Shown here piece by piece: positions 51,480 through 64,000 of a stretch of 64,000 nt of DNA; within the stretch, counting starts at the first letter, position 1; each line of letters starts with the position of its first letter. A program made the position numbers and the translations under genes. The notes under the pieces were generated by a model. The model was not told the DNA's origin. It was given only the letters and a program-made list of their open reading frames with translations, and made no database searches. Source of the stretch: Penaeus vannamei (lineage: Eukaryota > Arthropoda > Malacostraca > Decapoda > Penaeidae); assembly GCF_042767895.1 (NCBI RefSeq), contig NC_091564.1, positions 34,299,251 to 34,363,250 of the forward strand. The letters run 5' to 3'.

Positions 51480-53295
51480 CCACGCAGGTGCCCTGCGGAA
51501 ATGACCTTTTTAATTCATTTCTTTTATGATTGTATAATTTGGTGTGTAGTTATCACAAAAATAAATTAAATCAAAATCATTTACATAACATATTTTGCAA
51601 CTTACTCGGGAATATTGTGTGAGAACTTAATCAATAATAAAGGTTTCTCTTTAGTGGTGTCTCACAGTCATAATATCGCTATCACTAAGCTAATTTATCC
51701 CAGTCGGCAATGTGACCTTTCCTACTAGCCGATGGCAATTTTGTTAACAAAAAAGACCTACTATATGATCAATTCATTATGGTTCTAGTAGTTTTTACAA
51801 TTATCAAGAAATCTCTGAATTAAGTACAAATGCGTTTTTGGTGTTGTGGGAGAGGGAGGGGGAGGGGGAGGGGGGTCCAAATATCCCATTAAAGTTACGA
51901 TAATCATCATGATAGCCAACTTTATGTTATTAATATCATTATCAATACCACTGTCAATACTATTCTTCTCATTATAATTGTTTATGCTTATTCCATTATA
52001 TTTCCTATTGGCTTACTGTTGTAATTATCATTATCATTCAGTGTGGTCGTGTTAACCTCATTTTTCTCCAGAATGACATCTTTGGCCTGAGAAATATACA
52101 TTTAGTCTCAAAATAGACGTGTGACTTGTCCCTTTTTGATTCTGTCATTTTACTCTTTGACAAAGTTGGAAACTGTTGTACTTTATAAATACATCCAAAG
52201 GGAAAATTAAATGTGTTATAATTTTTTCATCACTACAATGTTGAGTAAAATTGACTGAGGTCCAAATTATACACACATTATTATTACTATCATCATTAAT
52301 ATTATTATCAATATCATCGGAATTATAATTATCATTATTTCTTTTATCATCATCATTATTATCATTATTTGTATCACTGCTATCTTTACCATTATAATCA
52401 TTATCATTGGTATTGCTATTAGCATTATTTCATTACTATTACTGTTAATGTCATCATCATTATAAGTAATGTGGAATATCTTTACCCTTAATATCAATAT
52501 TATCATCATCATGCCTTTATTACGATAATTATTTGCTGTTATTGTTGACATTATCAGTGCAACATTTCTTATCATTACTATCATTGGTATCGAATATTGA
52601 TATTGTTATCGGTGCTGTCATTATCATCGTGATCAATTCATATTTTTTTGTCTAGGATGACCTAAGGTTTGCTCAATTAGTCTCAAAAAATTATCTTATT
52701 ATTATTGTCTTGTTTTGTTCTTTGGTAATGCTGGAAATTCTGAACGCCAGAATCAGGTTAATTTTTCTCATTTCTTCTGTGATATATTTCACCATTTACG
52801 CTCGCATATAAAAAATAAATATTGACTCACCCTTTTTTTGATAATCATTTAGTTACTTAAATTCGAAGATTCCTATTTATAATCTCATAAACGAGATACA
52901 ACTTTCATAGCATTCATACAATAGAATTATTATCATAACATAAAAAATACTGATGCCCAAATTCCTCTATATTTCAATGCTAGGTTTAAGTTTAGTTCTC
53001 CATGGCAAAAATACCAAGGTTAGAATTTTGAATGTAAGCGCTCATTACGACATCTTGAATATTTACTAATTTGCTGTCCGGAATTGATATGATGCAGGTT
53101 TTGCTTTTTGATAGTTTGTTTTCTGTTTGCGATGTGATTATTTCTGCGTATATTTGTATGTTAGAAACACAGAGAGGTAGAGAAAGGGAGAGATATATGT
53201 CCTCGTCGGAATAATCCGATGAAATTTCTTGTCGTGAGTCCGTCATGTTGTACAATGTATTGAATGCAGAGAATGCTGTGATCGCCTTCTGGAAT

Positions 53296-53336
53296 TGACG
53301 TCACACATCCGGGTTCCGGGATTTTCGCGGGAAAAT
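53296..53336. promoter_or_regulatory. CRE plus E2F-like patch, copy 3
   Basis: TGACGTCA (53296-53303) and ATTTTCGCGGGAAAAT (53321-53336), identical to copies 1 and 2 although the sequence to either side has drifted. Confidence 0.35.
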
Positions 53337-53392
53337 ATAACTTGTCTTCGGAAAATAGAAATAAATAAATTATAAATTTTGGGGAATTATTT

Positions 53393-53614
53393 TCACATTT
53401 CCTTTTTTACCGATATTGGAGAGATGGTTTGCGAGCTAATTTTTCCCTGTTTAAAGTCTTTAGTTGATACTTCACGTAAGCCCTTTAAAACATTGTCCAA
53501 GGCAGACAAGCCTTGTTCACTGATGCCAGACATGAAGTGTCTTGCTATACAAGTACAAATCGTGACAGTCCTTGGAGAGCATAGAAACGTCAAAATAGCA
53601 CACAACATATACAT
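53393..53614 (-). pseudogene. Unidentified ORF fragment MSGISEQGL, copy 3
   Basis: The MSGISEQGL core starts at 53533 and includes REVSTKDFKQ and QTISPISVKKEM. Upstream of that Met the frame has changed relative to copies 1 and 2 because of a one-base insertion (ACAAGTACAAATCG). The opposite strand reads an 82-codon frame (53379-53627) with KPFKTLSKADKPCSLMPDMK. Confidence 0.2.
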
Positions 53615-54017
53615 ATTTGGGTTTTAAAAGCAATAGACAAGTATTCCCACCAACAATCTCGGTGGGATAAGTATGCATAAGTCGAGGGTGGAGTTTACTT
53701 CATTGTCGTTTGGTAACAGTTTCAGCGCGCATTTCAAAACAGCTGACAAGCTAGCGCCGCATCAAGAAGGCAGAGAAGTAAATAAATCTACCCAAACATC
53801 TTAACAAAGCGCAATATTTTCTCCTATATTCATTACAGTGCCTCTAAAACAGTGACACACACTTCCGATGGGCAACCCTTGCACTCTGACGCGTTATCAA
53901 AACGAATGAACATCCCTGGACTAAATATAGGCCTACCCATTCCCAGAACATTCCCTGCTTAAAACGCCTATAATTCATTCGATGGATACAACACGAACTT
54001 ACATTTGGGAACTTAAT

Positions 54018-54035
54018 ATGTGTGTGTGTGTGTGC

Positions 54036-54133
<98 letters not shown>

Positions 54134-54190
54134 CAGAGAGAGAGAGAGAAGCAGAGAGAGAGAGAGAGAGGGGCATAGAGAGAGAGGGGG
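54018..54190. repeat. (GT)n(GA)n microsatellite in D block, unit 12
   Basis: Nine or ten GT with GC interruption, then about 100 nt GA, GGCAGA patches and a G run; the counterpart of 5134-5524. Confidence 0.95.
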
Positions 54191-55520
54191 GGGGAGACAC
54201 AGACAGACAGACAACAAAAGAGACTGACATTACCTAGTATACACTAATGCAACAAAATACAGTCAGAATCACGAAATCGAATGAATGAGAAAGACCAAAG
54301 AGGCATCTAAATACACGCTTCTAAAACGACCAATACGGCAAGACAGAGCACAACCACACTATAACTTCCACCATATAATTGACGTTTGGAAATGATCGTA
54401 AAACAACTTTCACTCGTGTGACTTATCCCTTTTTGATTCTGTCATTTATTTTACATTTTGACAAGGCTGGAAACTGCTGTACTTTATAAATGATTATATA
54501 TTATATAAATATTATGATTTCTTTCAAAACTCCTGATCGCTCTAAAAAATGTATTTCCTTATTTTACAAAATAATTAATTTTATAAAAGAGAAAACATTT
54601 TCATATGAAATTTAACAAATTTATTCAAAACTGAATGAGGTCCAAATTATACTCATCTCACCATCACTATTATCCTTATTTTCCTTAACAACATTATTAA
54701 TATCATTACCATTCTCTTCAATTTTATTATCATCATTAGTACTACTATTAGCATTATCTTGGTGCTACTAATGTATCATCATCATCATCATTATAACTAT
54801 TATTAACTATCATTACCGTTATTATCAGTATCATTACCATCGTCGCTTTATTATATAACTATTTTTGCTGTTATCATTGGCATTGGCATTATTAATACAT
54901 CTTTTTTATCATTACTATCACTGATATCGGATTTTAGTTTTGCTATTTTTGGTATTGGCATTATCATTGTGATAAATTTGTATAAAACCCTATTTTTTTC
55001 TCTGGGATGACCTCAGGTTTACTTATTTAGTCTCAAAAAGGGGTCTTGTGAGGTATTTTTTTCATTATCATTATTGTCGTGTTTTACTTTTCGGCAATGC
55101 TGGAAACTGCATAATTATAATAAGTATAATTTAATAATTATAATAAGTAAATTATAATAAAAGTAGAATTATGATAATAAGTAAAATTATAACAAGTATA
55201 ATTTTTCCCATTCTCTTTGTCATATCTTCCACCAGGTCAGGTAGTTCATGAATATATATATTAGTTAAATTATGTTTCGTTTATTGAGATTTCTTAGTTC
55301 GTTGAATAACACCAATCCTATTTATAATCTTATAAACCAAAAACAGCTTACAAATAATTTGCAAAAGCATTAATAGCATAATATATAAAATTTACTGCTG
55401 CTCAAATTACTGTACATTTCAATGCTACGTGAACTGTAGCAGTTTGCCTTGAGTTCAGTATATTTTGTTTTTAATTTGTTTTTATTCTACCTATTCGTTC
55501 TTTGGCAAATTTGGTACCTC

Positions 55521-55688
<168 letters not shown>

Positions 55689-56266
55689 AGGGAATTTTTC
55701 TCTAAACAAATAGGTTTCTTATCTAATAGTACTAGAAATATGAAATACAACATGTTCTCATAAACAAAATTATTCGTAATAAATAGAAACTGAAATCTAA
55801 AAATTCATACAAGAAAATTCAATTTTCTTACAGTGAGAAAGGAAATCAAGAGAAACAATTAATTCATTTTGCAATAATCAAGATGGCGACAGACTGACGG
55901 CGAGAAGCAACCCGAGATGAGACTGCACACACGATGGCGCTGTCATGATAACTGAATTTCTTTAAGGATCTCTTTCTAATCCTTTGGAACGAAAGGCAAA
56001 TCACTTAGCGAGGTCGCTCAGAATAAAGAAAAGCGAACTATATATTTTATCAGTGAGAAAAAAACAATGTCTTGTAAAAAAAAAGATTAACAATTTTCAC
56101 ACTGATGTAAAAAAATAAAAATAAAAGCATGATCCTACTATTACTGTGAACACAAACTAGTATGCAAATAAACAAAATCATGCAAAATATAACTCGTCAC
56201 GTGTTTTAATCACATTTCCTCAAACCTCAAACGACTTATTTTAAATAAACGATCACCGTATAATTT

Positions 56267-56359
56267 AACCACAACGCAGTGGTGCACTGGTACGGCGCGT
56301 GACTTCGACTCCAAAGTCCCGCGTTCGATTCCCAGTCAAGCCGAGTGGACAGTGTGGTT
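56267..56359 (+). pseudogene. tRNA-Arg-like foldback, copy 13
   Basis: CCAAAGTCCCG replaces CCGAGGTCCCG and the 3' arm reads GACAGTGTGGTT. The most diverged core. Confidence 0.5.
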
Positions 56360-57842
56360 CCACGTAGGTGCCCTGCGGAAATAACTTTTTACATTTATTT
56401 CTATTATGATTTTATTATTTGGTGTGCAGTTATCATAAAAATAAGCAAATAAAAAATCAAAATAATTTACATAACATATGCATCTTACTCGGGAATACTG
56501 TGTGAGAAAATCAATAATAAAAGTTGCGAATCTCAAATTTCTCTTTGGTGAAGTGTCTCAGTCATAACATCGCTATCCCTAAGTTAATCTATTTATCGCA
56601 GTCGGCAATGTGACCTTTCCTACTAGCCGATGGCAATTTTGTTAACAAAAAAGACCTACTATATGATCAATTCATTATGGTTCTTGTAGTTTTTACAAAG
56701 TCATTCTCAAGAAATCTCTGAATTACGTACAAATGCGTTCTTGGAGTGTTGGGGGAGAGGGAGGGGGGAGGGGGGGATGGGGGTCCAAATATCCCATTAA
56801 AGTTACGATAATCATCATGATAGCCAACTTTATGTTATTGATATCATTATCAATACCACTGTCAATACTATTCTTCTCATTATAATTGTTTATGCTTATT
56901 CCATTATATTTCCTATTGTCTTACTGTTGTAATTATCATTATCATTCAGTATGGTCGTGTTAACCTCATTTTTCTCCAGGATGACATCTTTGGCCTGAGA
57001 AATATACATTTAGTCTCAAAATAGACTCGTGTGACTTGTCCCTTTTTGATCATTTTACTCTTGAATAAAGTTGCAAACTGTTGTACTTTATATATGCGAC
57101 ATACAAAGAGAAAATTATATGTCTGATATATTTGTTTTTCATCACTCCAATTTTAAGTAAAATTGACTGAAGTCCAAATTATACACACTATTATTACTAT
57201 TATTATCAATATCACTGGAATTATAATTGGTATCATTATTTATGTTATCATCATCATTATCATCATCATTTGTATCACTGCTATCTTTACCATTATAATC
57301 ATTATCATTGGTATTGCTATTAGCATTATTTTATTACTATTACTGTTAATATCATCATTATAAGTATTGTGAAATATCATTACCCTTAATATCAACATTA
57401 TCATCATGCCTTTATTACGATAACTATTTGCTGTTATTGTTGGCATTATCAGTGCAACATTTCTTATCATTACTATCATTGACACCGAATATTGATATTG
57501 TTATCGGTGCTGTCATTATCATCGTGATCAATTCATATTTTTTTCTCTAGGATGACCTAAGGTTTGCTCAATTAGTCTCAAAAAATTATCTTATTATCAT
57601 TGTCGTGTTTTATTCTTTGGTAATGCTGGAAACTCTGAAGGCCAGAGTCAAGTTAAATTTTCTCCTTTCTTCTGTGATATATTTCACCATTTACGCTCGC
57701 TTATAAAAAAAATATTGACTCTCCCTTTTTTGGTAATCATTTAGTTACTTAAATTCGAAGATTCCTATTTATAATCTCATAAACGAGAAACAACTTTCAT
57801 AGCATTCATACAATATAATTATTAGCATAACATTAAAAAAAT

Positions 57843-58042
<200 letters not shown>

Positions 58043-58078
58043 ATTATATAAATAAATAGGTTTCATTTATTTAACTAA

Positions 58079-58150
58079 GTTGTTGTGGTGTAGTGGTTAC
58101 CATGGCTGACTTTAAATCAGGAGATCTCGGGTTCGATTCCCGACGGGGAC
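58079..58150 (+). tRNA. tRNA-like with UUA anticodon, copy 6
   Basis: Loop CTTTAAA as in copy 4, so anticodon UUA. The acceptor is GTTGTTG, giving one G-G mismatch at the fourth pair. T-arm perfect. TTTTT follows within 20 nt. Confidence 0.45.
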
Positions 58151-59572
58151 GCATTATAATCTTCATTTTTCCATTGTTATTTATATTTGTGCGCGAATCA
58201 CTGATTTTCTTAGAACTTATTTTTATTTATATCCATGTTTATTAAAAAGTTTCTTTTCATAGTTAGAATAGTAATTATGGCATCAAAATATTGTTATTAT
58301 TTCCATTCTTATGTATCTTTCATTTCATCATCATCATAGCTTTTATAATAATAAATTGATATCATTATCATTATCATCGTTAGTATTATCATCATCACCC
58401 TTATAATCATCATCACGATCGACATTTCATTTTTATATTCTTATCATCATCATGCCGATAATCAATTATTGTTTATCGTTATAATTATTATTATCATAGT
58501 TATCGTTCCATTATTATGCTAATCAATTTTATGTTATCATCATAATTACCACTGATATTAATACTCTCCTTATTTTTCTTATTAATTATTGTTTTTTTCA
58601 TAAATTTCTGAATATGGTCGTGTCAGCAAAATTTCCCTTAGGATGACATCTTTGGCATGAGGAATAAACAGAAAATGAGTTCCTAACATTTATAAAAGAG
58701 ATTTATCAACATTATATGAAAGTGTCTACGGTCGAAATTCAGTGTTTAGTATTTATAGAAAATTATCAATTTAGAACTATGTTAGCTCGCCACACGTACA
58801 AAATATGAAGTTCGTTATTCGCTGGTAGATTCCTATCCCTCTCTTGTTCAGTATACGTCTCTATTTAAAATATCTTTATCTAAAATCATGATCATGAAAA
58901 TGTTGATTCTTTTTTATGGATAGGCCTGCATATTTGTTATAGAATTCCGTTATTTCATAACGCCAACTTGTTACCGCTGTGGCCCTTAGCCTCCTTGTGT
59001 TAGCTTTTGTGTTTGATTTCCTTCCCTCTCTATTGTAATCCTCCCGAACTCTTTCTCTCTCCCTTTCTTCCTCTCTCTCTCTTTCTTAATCCTCTCTATC
59101 TCAGTACGCTTTCTCTCTCGTTCTCAATCCTCTTTCTCTTTCTCAATCCTCTCTTTCTCTCTCTTTCCGTCTCTCTTCTTCCCTCTTACTTTCCGTTTAT
59201 TACGCTAAGGAAGCGATTTATCGCATATTTACGAATAAACATTTTCACATAGCTGCCTTTGTTTATTTCTGTATCAAGGCAAAAAATAGCAAGGTTAGAA
59301 TTTTGAATGTAAGCGCTCCTCCCCCAAATCCTAGTTTTAAAATTGTTTGATTATGCCATTATTATTCATGCTGGTATTATCAGTAAAACCAATATATTTA
59401 TGGCCTATAAATCGAAAGTAAAATGAAAAGGACTAGGGACTCGAACCCTAGTCTCGAAGCCTCGAAGGTTGGTGTTGTATTCATTACGACATCTTGGATA
59501 TTTACTAATTTGCTGTACGGAATTGATATGCTGCAGGTTTTGCATTTTGATTGTTTTCTGTTTGCGATGTGA

Positions 59573-59797
59573 TTATTCCAGTGTATATTTGTATGTGCTA
59601 GAAATACAGAGAGGTAGAGAAAGGGAGAGATATTTAAAGTTTTTAGTTGATACTTCACATAAGCGCTTTAAAACGTTGTCCAAGGCAGACAAGCCTTGTT
59701 CACTGATGCCAGACATGAAGTGTCTTTCTATAAAGTACAAATCGTAACAGTCCTTGGAGAACATAGAAAAAGTCAAAATAGCACACAACATATACAT
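59573..59797 (-). pseudogene. Unidentified ORF fragment MSGISEQGL, copy 4 (fused and truncated)
   Basis: The core from Met 59716 is kept to NVLKRLCEVSTKNFK, then the deletion noted in unit 13 joins it to a different D-block frame (YLSLSLPLC). Two extra A in GAAAAAGTC shift the upstream frame. This copy is clearly broken. Confidence 0.2.
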
Positions 59798-60200
59798 ATT
59801 TGGGTTTTAAAAGCAATAGACAAGTATTCCCACCAATAATCTCGGAGAGGGATAAGTATGCATAAGTCATGGGTGGAGTTTATTTCATTGGCGTTTGGTA
59901 ACAGTTTCAGCGCGCATTTCAAAACAGCTGACAAGCTAGCGCCGCATCAAGAAGGCAGAGAAGCAAATAAATCTACCCAAACATCTTAACAAAGCGCAAT
60001 ATTTTCTCCTATATTCAATATAGTGCCTCTAAAACAGTGACACACACTTCCGATGGGCAACCCTTTCACTCTGACGCGTTATCAAAATGAATGAACATCC
60101 CTGGACTAAATATAGGCCTACCCATTCCCAGAACTTTCCCTGCTTAAAACGCCTATAATTCATTCGAAAGATACAACACGAACATACATTTGGGAACTTA

Positions 60201-60201
60201 A

Positions 60202-60250
<49 letters not shown>

Positions 60251-60270
60251 CATAGAGAGAGGGGGGGGGG
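60201..60270. repeat. (GT)n(GA)n with G run, unit 13
   Basis: Short version of the D-block compound microsatellite, ending in GGCATAGAGAGAGGGG and a run of at least ten G. Confidence 0.95.
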
Positions 60271-60499
60271 GGGCAAACACAGACAGACACAGACAGACAA
60301 CAAAAGAGACTGACATTTCCTAGTATACACTAATGCAACAAAATACAGTCAGAATCAAAGAATCAAATGAATGAGAAGGACCAAAAAGGCATCTAAATAC
60401 ACGCTTCTATAACGACCAATACGGCAAGACAGAGCACAACCACACTATTATTTCCATCATATGCTTGACGTTTGGAAATGAATGTAAAACAACTTTCAC

Positions 60500-61380
60500 A
60501 GATGAAAGAGTGCGAAAGAATCGCATAAAGAGAACGAAAATTAGTAACAGAAAGACAAAGGAGATGGGGCGAGACATAAAAGAGAGAGAGAGGTGAGGTA
60601 AAGTGAGAAAGAAGCAAGGGGATAAAGAACAAGAGATAGAATGAACGAGAGAGAGAGAGAGACGGGTAGACAGACAGAACGTGAGAGAGACAGACAGACA
60701 GAAAGACAAACAAACAGGCATAACGAACAAGCGATAGACAAACAAACAGAGCGAGAGACAGACAGACAGACGGGCAGATAGAAACAGACAGACAACCAAA
60801 GAGTAATACAAAGTAATACCATTAACGTAATGACAGTATACACCAATTCAGTATACATTTTAGCTTTACCCAAAACTCCCTCGACCTCAAAGGCTTCACC
60901 ACTAAAAACCTTTGTTCTCTTGCTTTTTGGAAATTAAACCCATGATAAGAACTAAGTTACTTCAAGCAGATCAAGTTAATGAAAATAGTAATTAAAAAGA
61001 ACAATTGGAAAAAATGCGCTAATTAGGGTAGCTGATGGCAAAGGATATCAAAAATAAGATTTAAAAATAGGTATGTCTTTTAAAAACACTGTTTTGATAC
61101 AGTATCCTGACACCCAAGATTTATGTTTAACATGGAGAGAGAGAGAGAGAAAGAGAGACGGACAGAAAGAGACCGACAGACAGAGAATACAACAACGAAA
61201 ACTAGATAACAGAATGAAGCAAACAAGTTAATAACGGAACAAGAGATAAAAAAAAAATCTTTTTCTGGTACTTTCGTCGACACAAACCACAGCCCACAAT
61301 GGAATACAGTCAGCCTTCTGTTAAAAAATATCTAGTTCATGTTTCATTCGATGAACATCACGGCACTGATTGTTAACCCT
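60500..61380. other. Flank outside the array, no gene seen
   Basis: Purine-rich to 60800 with GACA/GAGA patches (GACAGACAGACGGGCAGA), then about 500 nt of AT-rich, non-repetitive sequence with a short GA run at 61135-61160. Its Ser/Leu-rich minus frames mirror the purines. I see no coding signal. Confidence 0.7.
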
Positions 61381-61419
61381 CCCCCCCCCCCATCCCCTCC
61401 CCAAACAGACACCGACCCT

Positions 61420-61480
<61 letters not shown>
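61380..61480. repeat. C run followed by (AT)n
   Basis: A run of 12 C (61380-61391), CATCCCCTCCCC, then about 29 AT repeats from 61422. Confidence 0.96.
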
Positions 61481-61483
<3 letters not shown>

Positions 61484-61604
61484 GAAGAAAAGAAATAATA
61501 AAATAAAACTATAAGTATTTAGTGCCTTAAGTCATGTCTGTTGAGAATAACTTCAGAGGAAAATTATTGTTCGTATGTTACAAAGTTTACTTATGAAGGT
61601 AAGC

Positions 61605-61606
<2 letters not shown>

Positions 61607-61698
<92 letters not shown>

Positions 61699-61929
61699 TT
61701 CCTTTCCCCTTTCGTTTCATCGATTTATTTATCCGTCTATGGTATCTGGCTATCCATCTATTTATTCCTCTATCTATGCATCTCTCTTTATGTCTATCTG
61801 TCTCTGTCTGCCTGTCTGTCTGTGTGTCTATATATTTATCACTCCATCTATTCATTTATCTATCCAATTCTGTCTATCTGCCTCTCTCACACACTCATTC
61901 ACTCACTCACTCACTCACTCACTCACTCA

Positions 61930-61988
<59 letters not shown>

Positions 61989-62075
61989 TCTCTCTTTGTC
62001 TCTCTCTCTCTCTCTTTGTCTCTCTCTCTCTCTATCTCTGTATCTGTCACTGTCACTGTCTCTGTCTCTATCACA
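61607..62075. repeat. Pyrimidine-rich (CT)n / (CTAT)n / (ACTC)n block
   Basis: CT repeats (61607-61697), an imperfect TCTA/TCTG stretch (61720-61885), ACTC repeats (61888-61935), then CT with CTTTGT and CTGT breaks. This is the only large pyrimidine-on-plus tract here; in the array the purines are on the plus strand. The 183- and 180-codon frames through it are low-complexity. Confidence 0.95.
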
Positions 62076-62099
62076 GTGTGTGGGTCAGATGACATAACT

Positions 62100-63240
62100 A
62101 AGAACAATTCTCATTAACATATAACCATTCTTGAGGATTTAAATGAAAAAAGACAACTGCATCTCTCTCTCACATGAACAAAGTTTCTATAAAATAAACA
62201 GCAAACAAAATTACATATCTATTCACTTTGGTTCAGCACAGCGCATGCGTCAAACAACATGAACAGTTCGCGATTAGTTCTCAGCTGTATTATGAATAAA
62301 CAAGGAAGGGTGATTTTAGTCTTACCTTGAATAGATAAAGGCGAAGATAAAAATTGGTGTATATATGTAATGCTACCTTAAAGAAACAAATGGATACATT
62401 TATAAACTGTTAAAGATGACAAAGAGTGTTCTCCAAAGGTAAAAAGACATTAGATTTACCTAAGGAAATAATAATGAATACATAGATAAATAAATTGGAA
62501 AAAATGTAGTCTATAAGACCAAAGGTACTTATTTTAGAAAAATAATTAAAAAACAGTTGTACAGTAACACCACATCACTTATTACGAAATCATCCTTATT
62601 CTTGCTAATGAGAAAAGCGATGACGCAATTGGAAGTGTATAATTACCTAATCCCCTGGCAATACGGCATAATAGCTTGTTTGGACGTCCAAGCAGTGCTC
62701 ATTAACGAGCTACATTTACGTAAGTGTTGGTTGTTTCGTAATTGGAGGAGTTAACGACAGCGCTGTGCCAAGCTGACCAATTCTAGAAATTACTAATTCA
62801 AGATTCGACACATGGATTCAAAATCAATGTATCGATCGTCTTTTATCATAAGGTTACCGCTGCTGGGTTCTGTTGAATGCGACTCACAGTTGTTACCAAT
62901 TCCATTATTCTTCTATGTAAATAAAAGAGATCGCGGTAAAAGGAGAGGGCGAGTTCTATAATAATTTTAAGTAAATATTGCATTGAGAATATAACTACAG
63001 AGAAGCTTCTGTCAGTAATTTATGCGCTATTTTTATGAACAGACAGGTGGGCAGTAGTTTAAGATGATAACTGATTCTAAAAATGTATGAATGGGGGGGG
63101 GGGTAGAAAGTATTCCACGGCAGTACCTACAGATAAATTCTCTCTCACATAATAAACTGGATCTTTCTATGTAGTGGTCTTGTCCTATAACTGTTGGCAC
63201 CATTACTCATAACTAGTAATAGTTATATATAAAAAGATGA
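62100..63240. other. Single-copy-looking stretch, no gene recognised
   Basis: AT-rich sequence with normal complexity. The longest frame is 65 codons (62557-62754) with no recognisable motif. A run of 11 G lies at 63093-63103. It may be intergenic or upstream sequence of a gene beyond the window. Confidence 0.6.
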
Positions 63241-63267
63241 CAGACTGAACAGGGCCATGGAAATCAG

Positions 63268-63386
63268 TATATATAGGTCGGTGGCTACATGATACAAAAA
63301 GTTGGGAGCTGTAGATCACAAGCACAGAGAAGTACCCTGTCAGTTAATAGTCACTGCCGTTATTGCAATTCTTACTTTGGTAAGAT
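63268..63386 (+). promoter_or_regulatory. Possible TATA promoter with short first exon
   Basis: TATATATAGG at 63268-63277 stands in a slightly GC-richer context. About 110 nt downstream, TACTTTG|GTAAGATT resembles a strong 5' splice site. Between them lies an ATG-poor leader with an arthropod initiator-like TCAGT (63340-63344), too far from the TATA to be its partner. This layout fits a small arthropod gene with a noncoding first exon, but no second exon is visible. Confidence 0.2.
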
Positions 63387-63529
63387 TAGCTGATGAGCCA
63401 TCTAATTATAAACCCTTTTCTCTACTCAACCGCCGTTTCAGACGATAATCCTCGCAGATATTTCTCTCCAGAATAATAAGCTAGATTTAGGAAAAGCGAA
63501 ATGCTGCAGAATTAGGCCTTGTTTTGACG

Positions 63530-63783
63530 TCCTACACGTTTTCTTCTTCTTTCTTTTTCTTCTTCGTCCTACGTTGTTGTTTTTTTTTCTTTCTGGAAGG
63601 ACAGACATAGATATATAGGGAAAAATGATTGCATATTGGTCGACTCGTTTTGTTACGCCCGGACGCTTTCTATGTCCCGGCCGATGTCGCAATCACAGGG
63701 AGCATTTTACGATCCCTGTTGCAGATTCGAACTCGCGACCGCGGATTTGAATCTGGCGCCCTAACCCACTAGGCCACGGTGAC
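63530..63783 (-). mobile_element. tRNA-derived SINE-like element
   Basis: Read on the minus strand from 63783: GTCACCG, then A-box-like TGGCCTAGTGGGTTAGG, a loop region (AGATTCAAATC) and B-box-like GAGTTCGAATC, spaced as in a tRNA. The T-loop is followed by unrelated body sequence (GGGATCGTAAAATG and onward) that ends in a pyrimidine-rich plus-strand tract near 63530-63600. A tRNA head plus a nonhomologous body is the SINE arrangement. The downstream limit is approximate. It is unrelated to the two tRNA-like elements of the array. Confidence 0.55.
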
Positions 63784-64000
63784 GAAAGGTGAGAGGGAAT
63801 TGTGAGAGGTTTTTTTATTTATATTTGTGTGTGTTTATGTTTCTGTACATGGGCTTGCGTGGTTCATATGTAAAAAATTATGAAAATGGATTCTGTATCT
63901 AAAGGGAATGAAAATGCTGATGGTTTGGTAATAAAGCAAAGGCTAAAAACGGAAAATTGATATGATAACGACGATGGCACTGACGAGTATGTAATGATAT

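Noticed and set aside
61541..62117. 183- and 180-codon ORFs resembling transmembrane proteins
   Set aside because: CT and ACTC microsatellite translations; open in three frames at once.
62557..62754. 65-codon ORF in the single-copy flank
   Set aside because: No motif, short, and of chance length in AT-rich DNA.

Overview
The window looks like repeat-dense nuclear DNA of an arthropod, most likely a decapod crustacean, with a penaeid shrimp as best guess. The basis is extreme density of (GA)n, (CA)n, (AT)n and ATC/ATT-type simple repeats, tRNA-like elements, AT-rich DNA without convincing long genes, and two runs of exactly 500 N that look like scaffold placeholders. The lineage is an inference from composition. 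I found no bacterial, viral or CRISPR features and no protein-coding gene I would call with confidence.

Positions 1 to about 60,500 are one array of a long composite repeat, always in the same orientation. At least 13 units start with the same landmark (catgatcctactattactg or a close variant), near 4, 7157, 14139, 18314, 19832, 22882, 25501, 29351, 33250, 34984, 47473, 51246 and 56128. The first two units are the fullest, about 7 kb each. The others are 1.5-4.9 kb versions with internal deletions, except the unit at 34984, which is swollen by a satellite and interrupted by a gap. Module order in a full unit is: (A) a 93-nt tRNA-Arg-like foldback; several diverged copies of an AGGATGAC...TTAGTCTCAAAA module alternating with ATCATT-rich tracts; (B) a purine tract followed by a 72-nt tRNA-Gln-like cloverleaf; (D) a roughly 3-kb block with gene-like scraps and a CRE/E2F-like site; (C) a microsatellite that starts at a conserved CATATGAGAGA seed, followed by a conserved 3' block with a YY1-like AAGATGGCGA motif.

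At 36,764-45,092 the microsatellite slot of one unit is occupied by more than 8 kb of hexamer-based satellite (AGAGAC blocks organised into 24-, then 48/54-bp units), cut off by the second gap. Every length step is a multiple of 6, so the minus strand stays open over almost 3000 codons. I regard those reading frames as artefacts.

From about 60,500 to the end the sequence is not repeated in this window: purine and pyrimidine microsatellites, an AT tract, a possible TATA-type promoter near 63,268, and a minus-strand tRNA-derived SINE-like element ending at 63,783. The most interesting observations are the unit architecture, the strongly conserved tRNA-like pieces (some with anticodons matching stop codons), the recurrent microsatellite seed, and the regulatory-looking motifs carried by the repeat.
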